7,471 bases of DNA from Desulfobacteraceae bacterium (GCA_027353395.1 DAIEHU010000069.1:1-7471), one strand, 5' to 3'. Counted from the stretch's first letter, positions 1-6,680 are shown. Notes: generated by a model from the sequence alone, not told the origin. Numbers and translations: made by a program.

Positions 1-274
1 TTTTCCGGTAATTTTCCATGATCTGGGCGGGTGATCCGCCGAACATGCCCTTGCGGCCCGCCATGTCCTTGATGTTCCCGCCTGCGGAAAACGCGGGATC
101 CTTGGCGGTGATGATCAGGACATGGATGGTCATGTCATCGTTGACAATGTGACAGGCGGTCTCAATTTCTTCAATTATTTCAATGCCTGAAATGATATTC
201 CGCGCCTCCGGATGGTTCAGCGTCAGGATGGCGATCTGATCTTTTATTTCAAACAGAATTTCGTTGAATTCCAT
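1..274 (-). CDS. Crotonase-fold (enoyl-CoA hydratase/isomerase family) protein, partial: N-terminal 91 residues
   Basis: The protein begins MEFNEILFEIKDQIAILTLN and runs off the window at its C-terminal side. Two crotonase landmarks are visible: the first-strand motif LTLNHPEARN (about residues 18-27) and AFSAGGNIKDM (about 61-71), which matches the family's AFCAGADLKEM segment. That segment supplies part of the CoA site and one oxyanion-hole amide. Serine and glycine replace the usual cysteine and alanine. The region carrying the second oxyanion-hole glycine and the catalytic acids lies outside the window, so hydratase, isomerase, hydrolase or decarboxylase activity cannot be separated. The ATG overlaps the stop of the upstream gene by one base (TAATG), which indicates translational coupling. 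It is clearly different from the other crotonase at 5887-6669. Family call is firm; substrate is unknown. Confidence 0.85.
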   Translation of the reverse strand, partial: MEFNEILFEIKDQIAILTLNHPEARNIISGIEIIEEIETACHIVNDDMTIHVLIITAKDPAFSAGGNIKDMAGRKGMFGGSPAQIMENYRK

Positions 275-1038
275 TATGCTGTCTCATGTTTTCCGGAAGG
301 GATAAAAAACCGCCATGCACAGAACCAGTCATCGGGATGACTGTCCGGCGGGCATCCGACGCATTCGGTTTGAATACGGTCATCGATTGAGCGTGCAAAG
401 TAGGTGTATTCCACAAGCCCCGCGGATTTGCAGGGATAGTCATCCAGCCCCTTGCGTTTCCGGGCGGACTGGACCCGGCAGTCATTCATTTGAAAAATGA
501 AGCTCTCCGGCCCGTCATCCACAATGGACTGAATATTGATGTTGGCGTAAACGCGGAAACCCAGGGCTTTTTTAAGGCCTTCGAGACCCGGATGCGCGGG
601 CATGTTCAGAAATTTCTTGATGGTCCAGGCTTCAAATGGAGAAAACTGGGCCCAGGCCGAATCGTTGCAACGCTTGGCGTCATTCATGCCGTGGTTAAAC
701 TCAACTGCCTGAAACCAGACCCCGTCATTGACCAGCCAGTTAGCGGACACGCTGTCCATCAGAGCCAGCAATTTTTCGCGGGAGAGGTCCAGCATCGGGG
801 CCGGGACGCCGTCCTTCATCTCAAAGCCCAGGGTTTTGGCAAGCCGGTCCATCTGGATGCTGAGCCCTTTTCCGGTGGCTTCCTGCAATACTTCCAAGGC
901 TTTTTCCATGCCCATCTGGTGACGGACTTCGGTAAACCATAACGCATAATGAACCATGATACGCTGAAACAGGTTGATGATATACCGGGCCAGTTCCGGG
1001 CGGTCCAGGTCTTTCGGGGTTTGGGCCATTGATTTCAT
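274..1038 (-). CDS. DUF6125-like cysteine-rich protein of unknown function
   Basis: A 254-residue soluble protein with no signal peptide or membrane segment. The N-terminal half is mainly helical (for example residues 14-55, rich in aromatic and charged residues). The C-terminal half carries the distinctive part: Cys187, then YPCKSAG with Cys203, VEYTYFARSID (209-219), ECVGCPPDSHP with Cys226 and Cys229 (225-235), and WFCAWRF with Cys240. The spacing suggests a metal or thiol site, possibly related to V4R or ATC-hydrolase-like folds; this is inference. From memory it resembles the DUF6125 family seen in Desulfobacterota. Start choice: an in-frame reading extends back to 1143, but that part is translated inverted repeat, and the ATG at 1038 has AAAAGG six bases upstream. 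A second ATG at 1029 is too far from that site. Its stop overlaps the next gene's start, so it is probably co-translated with the partial crotonase. Function is not known; a role in acyl-CoA metabolism is a guess from context. Confidence 0.8.
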   Translation of the reverse strand: MKSMAQTPKDLDRPELARYIINLFQRIMVHYALWFTEVRHQMGMEKALEVLQEATGKGLSIQMDRLAKTLGFEMKDGVPAPMLDLSREKLLALMDSVSANWLVNDGVWFQAVEFNHGMNDAKRCNDSAWAQFSPFEAWTIKKFLNMPAHPGLEGLKKALGFRVYANINIQSIVDDGPESFIFQMNDCRVQSARKRKGLDDYPCKSAGLVEYTYFARSIDDRIQTECVGCPPDSHPDDWFCAWRFFIPSGKHETA

Positions 1039-1044
1039 ATTTTT

Positions 1045-1050
1045 CCTTTT
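1045..1050 (-). promoter_or_regulatory. Ribosome binding site that fixes the start of the DUF6125-like gene
   Basis: The minus strand reads AAAAGG followed by six bases and then the ATG at 1038. The alternative ATG at 1029 would be 15 bases away, and the long upstream in-frame reading has no such site, so 1038 is the preferred start. Confidence 0.65.
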
Positions 1051-1075
1051 ATGTTGAATCCAAGGAATTAAAAAA

Positions 1076-1081
1076 ATTATA
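1076..1081 (-). promoter_or_regulatory. Possible sigma-70 -10 box (TATAAT) ahead of the DUF6125-like gene
   Basis: A perfect TATAAT on the minus strand lies in an AT-rich stretch 37 bases before the ATG at 1038, which would give a leader of about 30 bases. No good -35 hexamer is seen at 16 to 18 bases upstream (GAAATA-like at best) and there is no extended TG motif. AT-rich sequence gives such matches by chance, so this is only a candidate for separate transcription of the last two genes. Confidence 0.25.
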
Positions 1082-1113
1082 TTTCGAATCGCATCATTTA
1101 TTTCTATGTCTCC

Positions 1114-1183
1114 CGCGGAGACGCAGGGACGCGGAGGAAACATCCTTTAACGTCACTTCTCTCCGCGGCTTTGCGCCTCCGCG
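1114..1183. repeat. Intergenic inverted repeat, 23-bp arms around a 24-base loop
   Basis: The left arm at 1114-1136 (starting CGCGGAGACGCA) and the right arm at 1161-1183 (ending GCGCCTCCGCG) pair at 19 of 23 positions. Each arm itself repeats CGCGGAG at both ends. The element is markedly more GC-rich than the AT-rich bases on either side. It looks like the degenerate 'GCGGAGACGCAGAG' kind of dispersed intergenic repeat found in many bacterial genomes. In the transcript it would form a long hairpin between the acetoacetyl-CoA synthetase stop and the next gene. No U-tract follows directly; the nearest T-run comes about 37 bases later, so a classical intrinsic terminator is unlikely. It might instead stabilise the upstream mRNA or attenuate read-through. 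Confidence 0.75.
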
Positions 1184-1206
1184 CGGCATTAATTTTTCAC
1201 TACTCT

Positions 1207-3162
1207 CTAATCGGTCTGGAGTTCCGGCAAATTTGCATAAAAATCCAAAGATTCCGGATTTTTAAGAGCATCCCGATTGTCCACGGGGTTTCCCTCCACC
1301 ATTTTCTTTACCGCCAGTTCCACTTTTTTCATGTTCAAGGTGTAGGGAATATCCGGCGTTGAAATAATTTTGGCTGGCACATGGCGGGGAGAGGCGTTGG
1401 CCCGGATCAATGATTTTATCTTTTCCTTCAGGGCGTCCGTCAACGGAATGCCTTCAGCGGTTTTGACGAACAGAATCACCCGCACGTCGTTTTTCCAGTT
1501 CTGGCCTATGACGAGGCTGTCTTCAATCTCCTCCATCTGGTCGATCTGCCGATAGATTTCGGCGGTGCCGATCCGGACACCGCCGGGGTTCAAGGTGGCG
1601 TCGGAGCGTCCGAAAATCTTGACGCCCCCGTGGCCGTTGATTTCGATATAATCCCCATGCCGCCAGACATTGGGATACACGTCGAAATAGGCGCTGGCAT
1701 ATTTTCGGCCATCCGGGTCATCCCAGAAATGGATGGGCATGGATGGAAACGGGGCCGTGCACACCAGTTCACCCTGACGGCCCACCACCGAGCGGCCATT
1801 TTCGTCAAATGCCTCCACCTTCATGCCCAGGCCCCGGCACTGGAGTTCACCCATATAGACCGGTCCCATGGGATTACCCAGGGCGAAACAGCCGTTTAGG
1901 TCCGTGCCTCCGGAAATGGAAGCCAGTTGCAAGTCCGGCTTGATGGCGCCGTAAACGTATTCAAATCCTTCTTCGGAAAGCGGCGAGCCGGTGGAAAGGA
2001 TGGCGCGCAGGGCGGAAAGATCATAATGATCACGTGGCTTTAGTCCGGTGTTTCTGAGGGCGGAAAGATATCCCGCGCTCGTGCCGAACACTGTGATTTT
2101 TTCATCTTCGGCCATCTGCCAGAGAATGCCACCGTCCGGATGGAAGGGGTTCCCATCATACAGCACCAGGGTCGCGCCCACGGACAGGGCGGAGGTGAGC
2201 CAGTTCCACATCATCCAACCGCAGGTGGTGTAATAAAAGATCACGTCTTCACGTTTCAGGTCCGTGTGGAGAAGGAGTTCCTTCATGTGGTTGATGAGAA
2301 TCCCGGCGCTGCTCTGGACCATGCACTTGGGCAGGCCGGTGGTGCCGGACGAATACATGATATAAAGGGGGTGGTCCGCTGGAAGCTGGACGAAATCAAC
2401 GGTCAAATTTGACGCCGTTGATTTGAAATCATCAAACAGCACGGCGTTTTTGACGCCGGAAATGCCGGGAGATTCCTGGGCATACGGGACCACCACCACC
2501 CTTTCCACGGACGGAATCTGAGCGGCAATCCGGCTGACGCGGTCAAGGCTGTCCAGGGCCTTGCCCTTGAACAGGTAGCCGTCGGCGGTGAACAGGACTT
2601 TCGGTCTGATCTGGCCGAACCGGTCCATGACGCCCTTGATGCCGAAATCCGGCGAACACGACGACCATGTCGCGCCAAGGCTCGTGGCCGCCAGCATGGC
2701 GATGATGGTCTGGGGCATGTTAGGCATGAATCCGGCGATCCGGTCGCCTTTGGTAATGCCCATCGCCTTTAATGACGCGGCCAGCCGGGCGACAGCGTCA
2801 TAGAGTTCCGCATAAGTGAGCCGCACCGCTTTCCTGGTTTCGCCCTTGAAAACAATCGCTGTCCGCTCATCCCTGTACCGCAGGAGGTTTTCCGCGAAAT
2901 TGAGCCGTGCCCCTGTAAACCATCGGGTTCCCGGCATTTTCGAAAGATCGTCCGCCACCCTGTCAAAGGGTTTGGAGCATTTGATATCGGCAAACGCCCA
3001 CATGCCGGACCAGAAATCGGCAATGTTTTCGACGGACCAGTGATAGAGCTGATCATAACCTACCAATGCCAGCTTATGGCGCGTGTTCACAAACCCGATA
3101 AACCGGTGCATATTGGTTTGCCGGATGCGGTCTTCGCCCGGCTGCCAGAGTATCTTGGACAT
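1207..3162 (-). CDS. Acetoacetyl-CoA synthetase (acetoacetate-CoA ligase)
   Basis: A 651-residue cytoplasmic ATP-dependent ligase that activates acetoacetate to acetoacetyl-CoA with release of AMP and pyrophosphate. It has the ANL/acetyl-CoA synthetase layout: N-terminal ACAS domain with FTGARLNFAENLL (82-94), phosphate-binding loop YSSGTTGLPKC (270-280), the motif SISGGTDLNG (415-424), HGD (502-504), the hinge region GRSDATLNPGGVRIG (518-532), and the C-terminal IPYTLNMKKVELAVKK (605-620) with the expected catalytic Lys612. The tail NPESLDFYANLPEL is typical of acetoacetyl-CoA synthetases and separates them from acetyl- or propionyl-CoA synthetases. Length is normal. The start has AAGGA six bases upstream. 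It lies 27 bases after the lyase-like gene, as expected for reuse of acetoacetate made by leucine breakdown. One oddity is Met611 where the family usually has Gly. Substrate assignment is strong but inferred from motifs. Confidence 0.93.
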   Translation of the reverse strand: MSKILWQPGEDRIRQTNMHRFIGFVNTRHKLALVGYDQLYHWSVENIADFWSGMWAFADIKCSKPFDRVADDLSKMPGTRWFTGARLNFAENLLRYRDERTAIVFKGETRKAVRLTYAELYDAVARLAASLKAMGITKGDRIAGFMPNMPQTIIAMLAATSLGATWSSCSPDFGIKGVMDRFGQIRPKVLFTADGYLFKGKALDSLDRVSRIAAQIPSVERVVVVPYAQESPGISGVKNAVLFDDFKSTASNLTVDFVQLPADHPLYIMYSSGTTGLPKCMVQSSAGILINHMKELLLHTDLKREDVIFYYTTCGWMMWNWLTSALSVGATLVLYDGNPFHPDGGILWQMAEDEKITVFGTSAGYLSALRNTGLKPRDHYDLSALRAILSTGSPLSEEGFEYVYGAIKPDLQLASISGGTDLNGCFALGNPMGPVYMGELQCRGLGMKVEAFDENGRSVVGRQGELVCTAPFPSMPIHFWDDPDGRKYASAYFDVYPNVWRHGDYIEINGHGGVKIFGRSDATLNPGGVRIGTAEIYRQIDQMEEIEDSLVIGQNWKNDVRVILFVKTAEGIPLTDALKEKIKSLIRANASPRHVPAKIISTPDIPYTLNMKKVELAVKKMVEGNPVDNRDALKNPESLDFYANLPELQTD

Positions 3163-3189
3163 GGGGAATCCTTAAATTAAAGTATGAAA

Positions 3190-4209
3190 TTATGTCCGAC
3201 CGGTCAGGGATTTGGGAATCCGGCCAGAGTGGGCGCATTCCGAGCGCAACCTGCGGCCCAGGATTTTTTCCACCATTCGACCGGCGGAAAGCAGCCGGTC
3301 AATATCCAGGCCGGTATCAATGCCCATTTCATCCATCATCACCGCCGTGTCCTCGGAGCAGACCAGGCCGGTAATGGTGGGATCTTCATAGTAATAGGAA
3401 CCGGTGCCAGCCACAGGCGAGCCATCCACAAAATTGGCGGGCTGGCCGCCGATGCCGCCCAGGGAGGATTCAAAATGGGTGATCCCGGCCTGAAGGGCCG
3501 CCAGAACATTGGCCTGGCCCCAGCCCCTGGTGACATGAAAATGGGCCACATGCCTGGACGGATCGGGAATGGCGTCTAAGATCATGGAAAAATACGCGTA
3601 AACCCGGTTGGGCGGTGCGGACCCGTCATGATCCGCGTGTTCGATGTCATCGGCGCCGATGTCCAGCCACCTCCGGGTGAACTCCACAGCCTTTTCGAGT
3701 TTTGTCGGCCCTTCGATGGGGCAACCCCAGATGGTGCTCACGGTGCCGCACACCTTGATGCCCGCTTCATGCGCCTTGGGAATCTGGGCCTCGCACATGC
3801 GCCAGTATTCTTCCAGGGAAAGCCCGGAATTTTTTTTGTGATGGGATTCGCTGGTTGACACCATAAAGAGAATACGGTCCGGCCCATGCCCCTCTTTTTT
3901 CGCGGCAATGGCGCGATCCACAGCCTTTTCCCGGATGGTGATAGCGGTGGTTTCAACATCATTCAGCAGATGTTTGACTTTCCGGCTGGCGAACAGACGT
4001 TTATAGAGGTCATCCGCGTCCTTGAACTGAGGCATACCGGCTGGATTGCCGAAATTGGTCACCTCAATGCGTTTAAATCCGCACAGAATCAATTCCTCCA
4101 TCACCCATAATTTTGCTTCCGTGGGCACAAACCGTTCTTCATGCTGAAAACCGTCCCTGACGGTGATGTCGCCGATGGTCACTTTTTTTGGATATTTCAA
4201 TTCAGGCAT
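3190..4209 (-). CDS. Divergent HMG-CoA lyase-like (HMGL/pyruvate carboxyltransferase superfamily) protein
   Basis: A 339-residue TIM-barrel protein of the DRE-TIM metallolyase superfamily. It keeps the entry motif TVRDGFQ (16-22, with Arg18 and metal ligand Asp19), IEVTNFGNP (48-56, with Glu49 matching the active-site Glu of HMG-CoA lyase), VSTSESHHKKNSG (117-129, like the lyase SxSExxxxKN segment), and HFHVTRGWGQAN (223-234, with metal-binding His223 and His225). Two departures matter: the Asp after the second histidine is Val226, and the lyase signature GLGGCP is GIGGQP (252-257), so Gln256 sits where the catalytic cysteine should be, followed by a longer GSPVAGTGSYYYED loop. By neighbours it should cleave HMG-CoA to acetyl-CoA and acetoacetate. 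By sequence it may be a mechanistic variant or a different aldolase-type lyase. A purine-rich ribosome binding site overlaps the preceding stop. Superfamily is certain; reaction is uncertain. Confidence 0.8.
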   Translation of the reverse strand: MPELKYPKKVTIGDITVRDGFQHEERFVPTEAKLWVMEELILCGFKRIEVTNFGNPAGMPQFKDADDLYKRLFASRKVKHLLNDVETTAITIREKAVDRAIAAKKEGHGPDRILFMVSTSESHHKKNSGLSLEEYWRMCEAQIPKAHEAGIKVCGTVSTIWGCPIEGPTKLEKAVEFTRRWLDIGADDIEHADHDGSAPPNRVYAYFSMILDAIPDPSRHVAHFHVTRGWGQANVLAALQAGITHFESSLGGIGGQPANFVDGSPVAGTGSYYYEDPTITGLVCSEDTAVMMDEMGIDTGLDIDRLLSAGRMVEKILGRRLRSECAHSGRIPKSLTGRT

Positions 4210-4213
4210 AAAT

Positions 4214-4220
4214 CCCCCTT
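4214..4220 (-). promoter_or_regulatory. Ribosome binding site overlapping the stop of the carboxyltransferase gene
   Basis: The minus strand reads TAAGGGGG, so the stop codon TAA (4221-4219) supplies the first bases of the AAGGGGG site for the lyase-like gene, whose ATG begins at 4209. Only nine bases separate the two genes, which points to coupled translation of the two products. Confidence 0.6.
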
Positions 4221-5820
4221 AGAATCTTACGTTTCCAAACCGTGTTTCCTCAATGGGTTTCAATACACTCACTTCAATCGCCATGGCCAGCCAATCCCTG
4301 ATTTCGGAAAATTTTAAGACCCGGTCGTTTAAAATGCGGGCCCCACAAAAAAATGGGTGGGCCTCGCCGTCATATTTGTCGGCCATCTGCTGAAAGAATG
4401 CCTGTTTTTCTTCTTCAGTCATGGGGTTTCCGGTCACGGCCCTTTTCCTTTCCTCGATGGAGAGCAGCACGCCGCCGGCACTCCGTCCACTCATGACCGA
4501 GGTCCGGCCGCGCATGGTGGTAAAGAGAAAATTGGGGCGGTATGCCCGGCCGCACATGCCGTAATTGGCGGCCCCGTTGTCCGGCCCGACGACCATCTGA
4601 ATTTTCGGCACCTGGGCGCAGGATACAGACCGCACCATGTCCGAACCGTATTTGCCGATGCCGTTGTGCTCCGATTCAGAGCCCACCATATAACCGGGTG
4701 AACCCTGAAGAAAGATAATGGGCAATTTTTCATTGGAACACCGGACAATCCATTCAGCCGCCTTACGGGCCGCTTCCTCAAAAATCACGCCGATTTTATT
4801 GGATGCGATCACGCCCACGGGAAATCCTTTGATGCGGATTTTTCCGGCCAGAATATTATCCCCCCTGCCTGGCGCATAATGCTGCTTGTATTCCGCAAAA
4901 TAGCTGTCGTCGGCAATGGTCTTCAGTATCTCCCGTCCGTCCATGGCCTGGTTGACGGCGGCGGGCAACAGGTCATAAATACTCATTGGATCGGCTAAAG
5001 GCGGTCTTTCTTCATACCGGTGCAGATGAAGTTTCTGGGGCGGTTCAAGCGACAGGATTTCCCGAACCCGCTCAATGGCCTCGTCCTGATTCTGACAAAA
5101 ATGGTCCGCGCCGCCCGATATATGGGTATGGACTCTTGCGCCGCCCAGATCTTCGGCGGATATGACCTCGCCGGTGGCCATTTTGACCAGCGGCGGTCCG
5201 CCAAGGAAAGAATAGGACATTTTATCGATCATAACGGACTGACAGGCCATGAACACCATATAAGCGCCCCCTGCGGTATTGCCGCCGGTGCTTAAGGTGA
5301 TCTGTTTGAGCCCTGCGGCGGACATGCGGGCCATATTGTAAAACATGGACCCGAAATGCTGGTCGTCAGGAAACACATCGGCCTGCATGGGCAGAAACGC
5401 GCCCCCGGAGTCCGCGATATATACACAGTTAAGGCCGTTCTGGGATGCTATGGCCTGGGCCCGCATGTGTTTTTTTAAGGTAATGGGAAAATACGTTCCA
5501 GCCTTGACCCGGCTGTCATTTCCGAAAATCATGGTCCAGTTGCCGCAAATTTTGCCAAGTCCCGTGACCACGCCGCCGCATGGCACATCCATCACATCCG
5601 GATAGTCCATGCCAAAACCGGCCAGCAGACTGAGCTCAAAAAACACCGTACCCGGATCAATCAGCATCTGGATCAGCTCCCTCACCGGCCGCTTCCCCTC
5701 TTTCCGCAGCTTGTCCACCGCCTTGTCTCCCCCCGGCCACATGGCCTGTTGGATCCGCGCATCCAGTTTTTTCTCTTCATCTTCCCAGTGCATTCGATTG
5801 GTAATGGTGCTATCGGTCAT
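4219..5820 (-). CDS. Acyl-CoA carboxylase carboxyltransferase subunit, methylcrotonyl-CoA carboxylase beta type
   Basis: A 533-residue two-domain crotonase-fold carboxyltransferase that moves CO2 from carboxybiotin to an acyl-CoA, here most likely 3-methylcrotonyl-CoA to give 3-methylglutaconyl-CoA. The N-domain has DSGGAFLPMQADVFPD (137-152), HFGSMFYNMARMSAAG (155-170), the oxyanion segment GGNTAGGAY (179-187), FLGGPPLVKMATGE (205-218) and SAEDLGGARVHT (221-232). These are closest in my recognition to methylcrotonyl-CoA carboxylase beta. The C-domain has FLQGSPGYMVGSESE (370-384), the second oxyanion segment NGAANYGMCGRAY (415-427) and SVMSGRSAGGVL (441-452). Length matches the family. AAGGAG lies five bases before the ATG. 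No biotin carboxylase or biotin carrier gene follows it, so its partner must be encoded elsewhere, perhaps upstream of the window. Propionyl- or geranyl-CoA carboxylase and glutaconyl-CoA decarboxylase subunits fit less well. Confidence 0.88.
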   Translation of the reverse strand: MTDSTITNRMHWEDEEKKLDARIQQAMWPGGDKAVDKLRKEGKRPVRELIQMLIDPGTVFFELSLLAGFGMDYPDVMDVPCGGVVTGLGKICGNWTMIFGNDSRVKAGTYFPITLKKHMRAQAIASQNGLNCVYIADSGGAFLPMQADVFPDDQHFGSMFYNMARMSAAGLKQITLSTGGNTAGGAYMVFMACQSVMIDKMSYSFLGGPPLVKMATGEVISAEDLGGARVHTHISGGADHFCQNQDEAIERVREILSLEPPQKLHLHRYEERPPLADPMSIYDLLPAAVNQAMDGREILKTIADDSYFAEYKQHYAPGRGDNILAGKIRIKGFPVGVIASNKIGVIFEEAARKAAEWIVRCSNEKLPIIFLQGSPGYMVGSESEHNGIGKYGSDMVRSVSCAQVPKIQMVVGPDNGAANYGMCGRAYRPNFLFTTMRGRTSVMSGRSAGGVLLSIEERKRAVTGNPMTEEEKQAFFQQMADKYDGEAHPFFCGARILNDRVLKFSEIRDWLAMAIEVSVLKPIEETRFGNVRF

Positions 5821-5836
5821 AACGACTCCTTATAAG

Positions 5837-5860
5837 AGGCTGTTAGGCTATAGGCTGTAG
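5837..5860. repeat. Short heptamer repeat, three AGGCTRT units
   Basis: On the plus strand AGGCTGT (5837-5843), AGGCTAT (5845-5851) and AGGCTGT (5852-5858) follow each other, with one extra T after the first unit and AG starting a fourth. They fill the middle of the 66-base gap between the hydratase stop and the carboxyltransferase ribosome binding site (AAGGAG at 5826-5831), the longest gap among the first five genes. Similar heptad runs (AGCCTAT/ACAGCCT on the other strand) are, from memory, common between genes in some Desulfobacterota. No role is known to me. Confidence 0.6.
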
Positions 5861-5886
5861 CAAAAAACGCAGTTGCTATCCCCCAC

Positions 5887-6669
5887 TTATTTTCCTTTGT
5901 AAACCGGTTTTCGTTTTTCCCGGAACGCGGCCAGCCCCTCAAGGCGGTCTTCCGATGGAATGGTGATCCAATAGGCATTGGATTCTATGGCCATTCCGGT
6001 ATGAATATCGGTTTGCATACCCGCATTGATGGCGTATTTGGCCTGCTCCACGGCAATGGGACCGCATTCGCAAACCATGGCGGCCATTTCACGAGCGGTC
6101 TCCATCAACCGGCCCGGTTCGCAAACCTTGTTGACCAGCCCGATTCCCAACGCTTCCCGGGCATCCACACGCCGGCCGGTCAGGATAAGTTCCTTGGCCT
6201 TGCCGATACCGATCAGCCGGGGCAGCCGCTGGGTGCCGCCGGCTCCCGGAATGATGGCCAGCCGGGTTTCAGTCAGGCCCAGGGAAGCTGAGTCACTGGC
6301 TATCCGGATATCGCAGCTTAGGGCCAATTCGGTACCACCGCCTAATGCCACGCCATTGATCGCGGCGATCACGGGTTTGTTGAGGGAATCGATATCCGTA
6401 AACAGGGTGCGAATCGTATAGATGAATTGCTTGACATCGGCAGGGGAAAGGGTAATGCGCTCCTTTAAATCCGCACCCGCGCAAAAAGCCTTTTCACCGG
6501 CCCCGGTAATGATGACCACCCGCACATCCGGATTGAAGCGGACCTCGCCCACCGCCGTTCGAAGGGCCCGAAGCAACGCGAAATTAAATGAATTCATAAT
6601 TTCCGGACGGTTTAAGGTAAAAACAGCAACCTGGTCTTTGACTTCAATCAGCAAAACGTCATCCGACAT
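5887..6669 (-). CDS. Methylglutaconyl-CoA hydratase (AUH/LiuC-type enoyl-CoA hydratase)
   Basis: A 260-residue crotonase-family hydratase that should add water to 3-methylglutaconyl-CoA to give HMG-CoA. Visible are LNRPEIMNSFN (19-29), AFCAGADLKER (61-71, CoA site and first oxyanion-hole amide), the family signature around IAAINGVALGGGTELALSCD (101-120, with catalytic Glu114 and the second oxyanion-hole glycine), and GLTETRLAIIPGAGGTQRLP (131-150, with catalytic Glu134). The C-terminal part, with AKYAINAGMQTDIHTGMAIE (210-229), then IPSEDRLEGLAAFREKRKP (237-255) and a final YKGK, is very like the eukaryotic AU-binding methylglutaconyl-CoA hydratase and bacterial LiuC. That sets it apart from generic short-chain enoyl-CoA hydratases. 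Both glutamates are intact, so it should be active. AAGGAG lies five bases before the ATG and the dehydrogenase stop is 23 bases upstream, as in an operon. Confidence 0.9.
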   Translation of the reverse strand: MSDDVLLIEVKDQVAVFTLNRPEIMNSFNFALLRALRTAVGEVRFNPDVRVVIITGAGEKAFCAGADLKERITLSPADVKQFIYTIRTLFTDIDSLNKPVIAAINGVALGGGTELALSCDIRIASDSASLGLTETRLAIIPGAGGTQRLPRLIGIGKAKELILTGRRVDAREALGIGLVNKVCEPGRLMETAREMAAMVCECGPIAVEQAKYAINAGMQTDIHTGMAIESNAYWITIPSEDRLEGLAAFREKRKPVYKGK

Positions 6670-6674
6670 AATAA

Positions 6675-6680
6675 CTCCTT
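6675..6680 (-). promoter_or_regulatory. Ribosome binding site of the methylglutaconyl-CoA hydratase gene
   Basis: A full AAGGAG on the minus strand, five bases before the ATG at 6669, in the 23-base gap after the dehydrogenase stop codon. It confirms the chosen start. Confidence 0.7.

Noticed and set aside
490..942. Plus-strand open frame of 150 codons opposite the DUF6125-like gene
   Set aside because: It lies wholly antisense to a well-supported gene, has no recognisable domain or ribosome binding site, and is explained by the GC-biased codon pattern of the real gene.
1039..1143. N-terminal extension of the DUF6125-like gene back to an ATG at 1143
   Set aside because: The extension is translated inverted-repeat sequence plus AT-rich spacer, and a good ribosome binding site marks the ATG at 1038.
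1067..1183. Intrinsic terminator formed by the inverted repeat and a T-run
   Set aside because: The T-run on the minus strand comes about 37 bases after the hairpin, too far for a classical rho-independent terminator.
1029..1265. Plus-strand open frame of 78 codons across the intergenic gap
   Set aside because: It reads through the inverted repeat (RRRRDAEE-like residues typical of such repeats in translation) and overlaps the end of the synthetase gene; no support for a real protein.
3184..3579. Plus-strand open frame of 131 codons opposite the lyase-like gene
   Set aside because: It is an antisense shadow of a clear TIM-barrel gene; its composition shows no motif and it has no neighbour on that strand.
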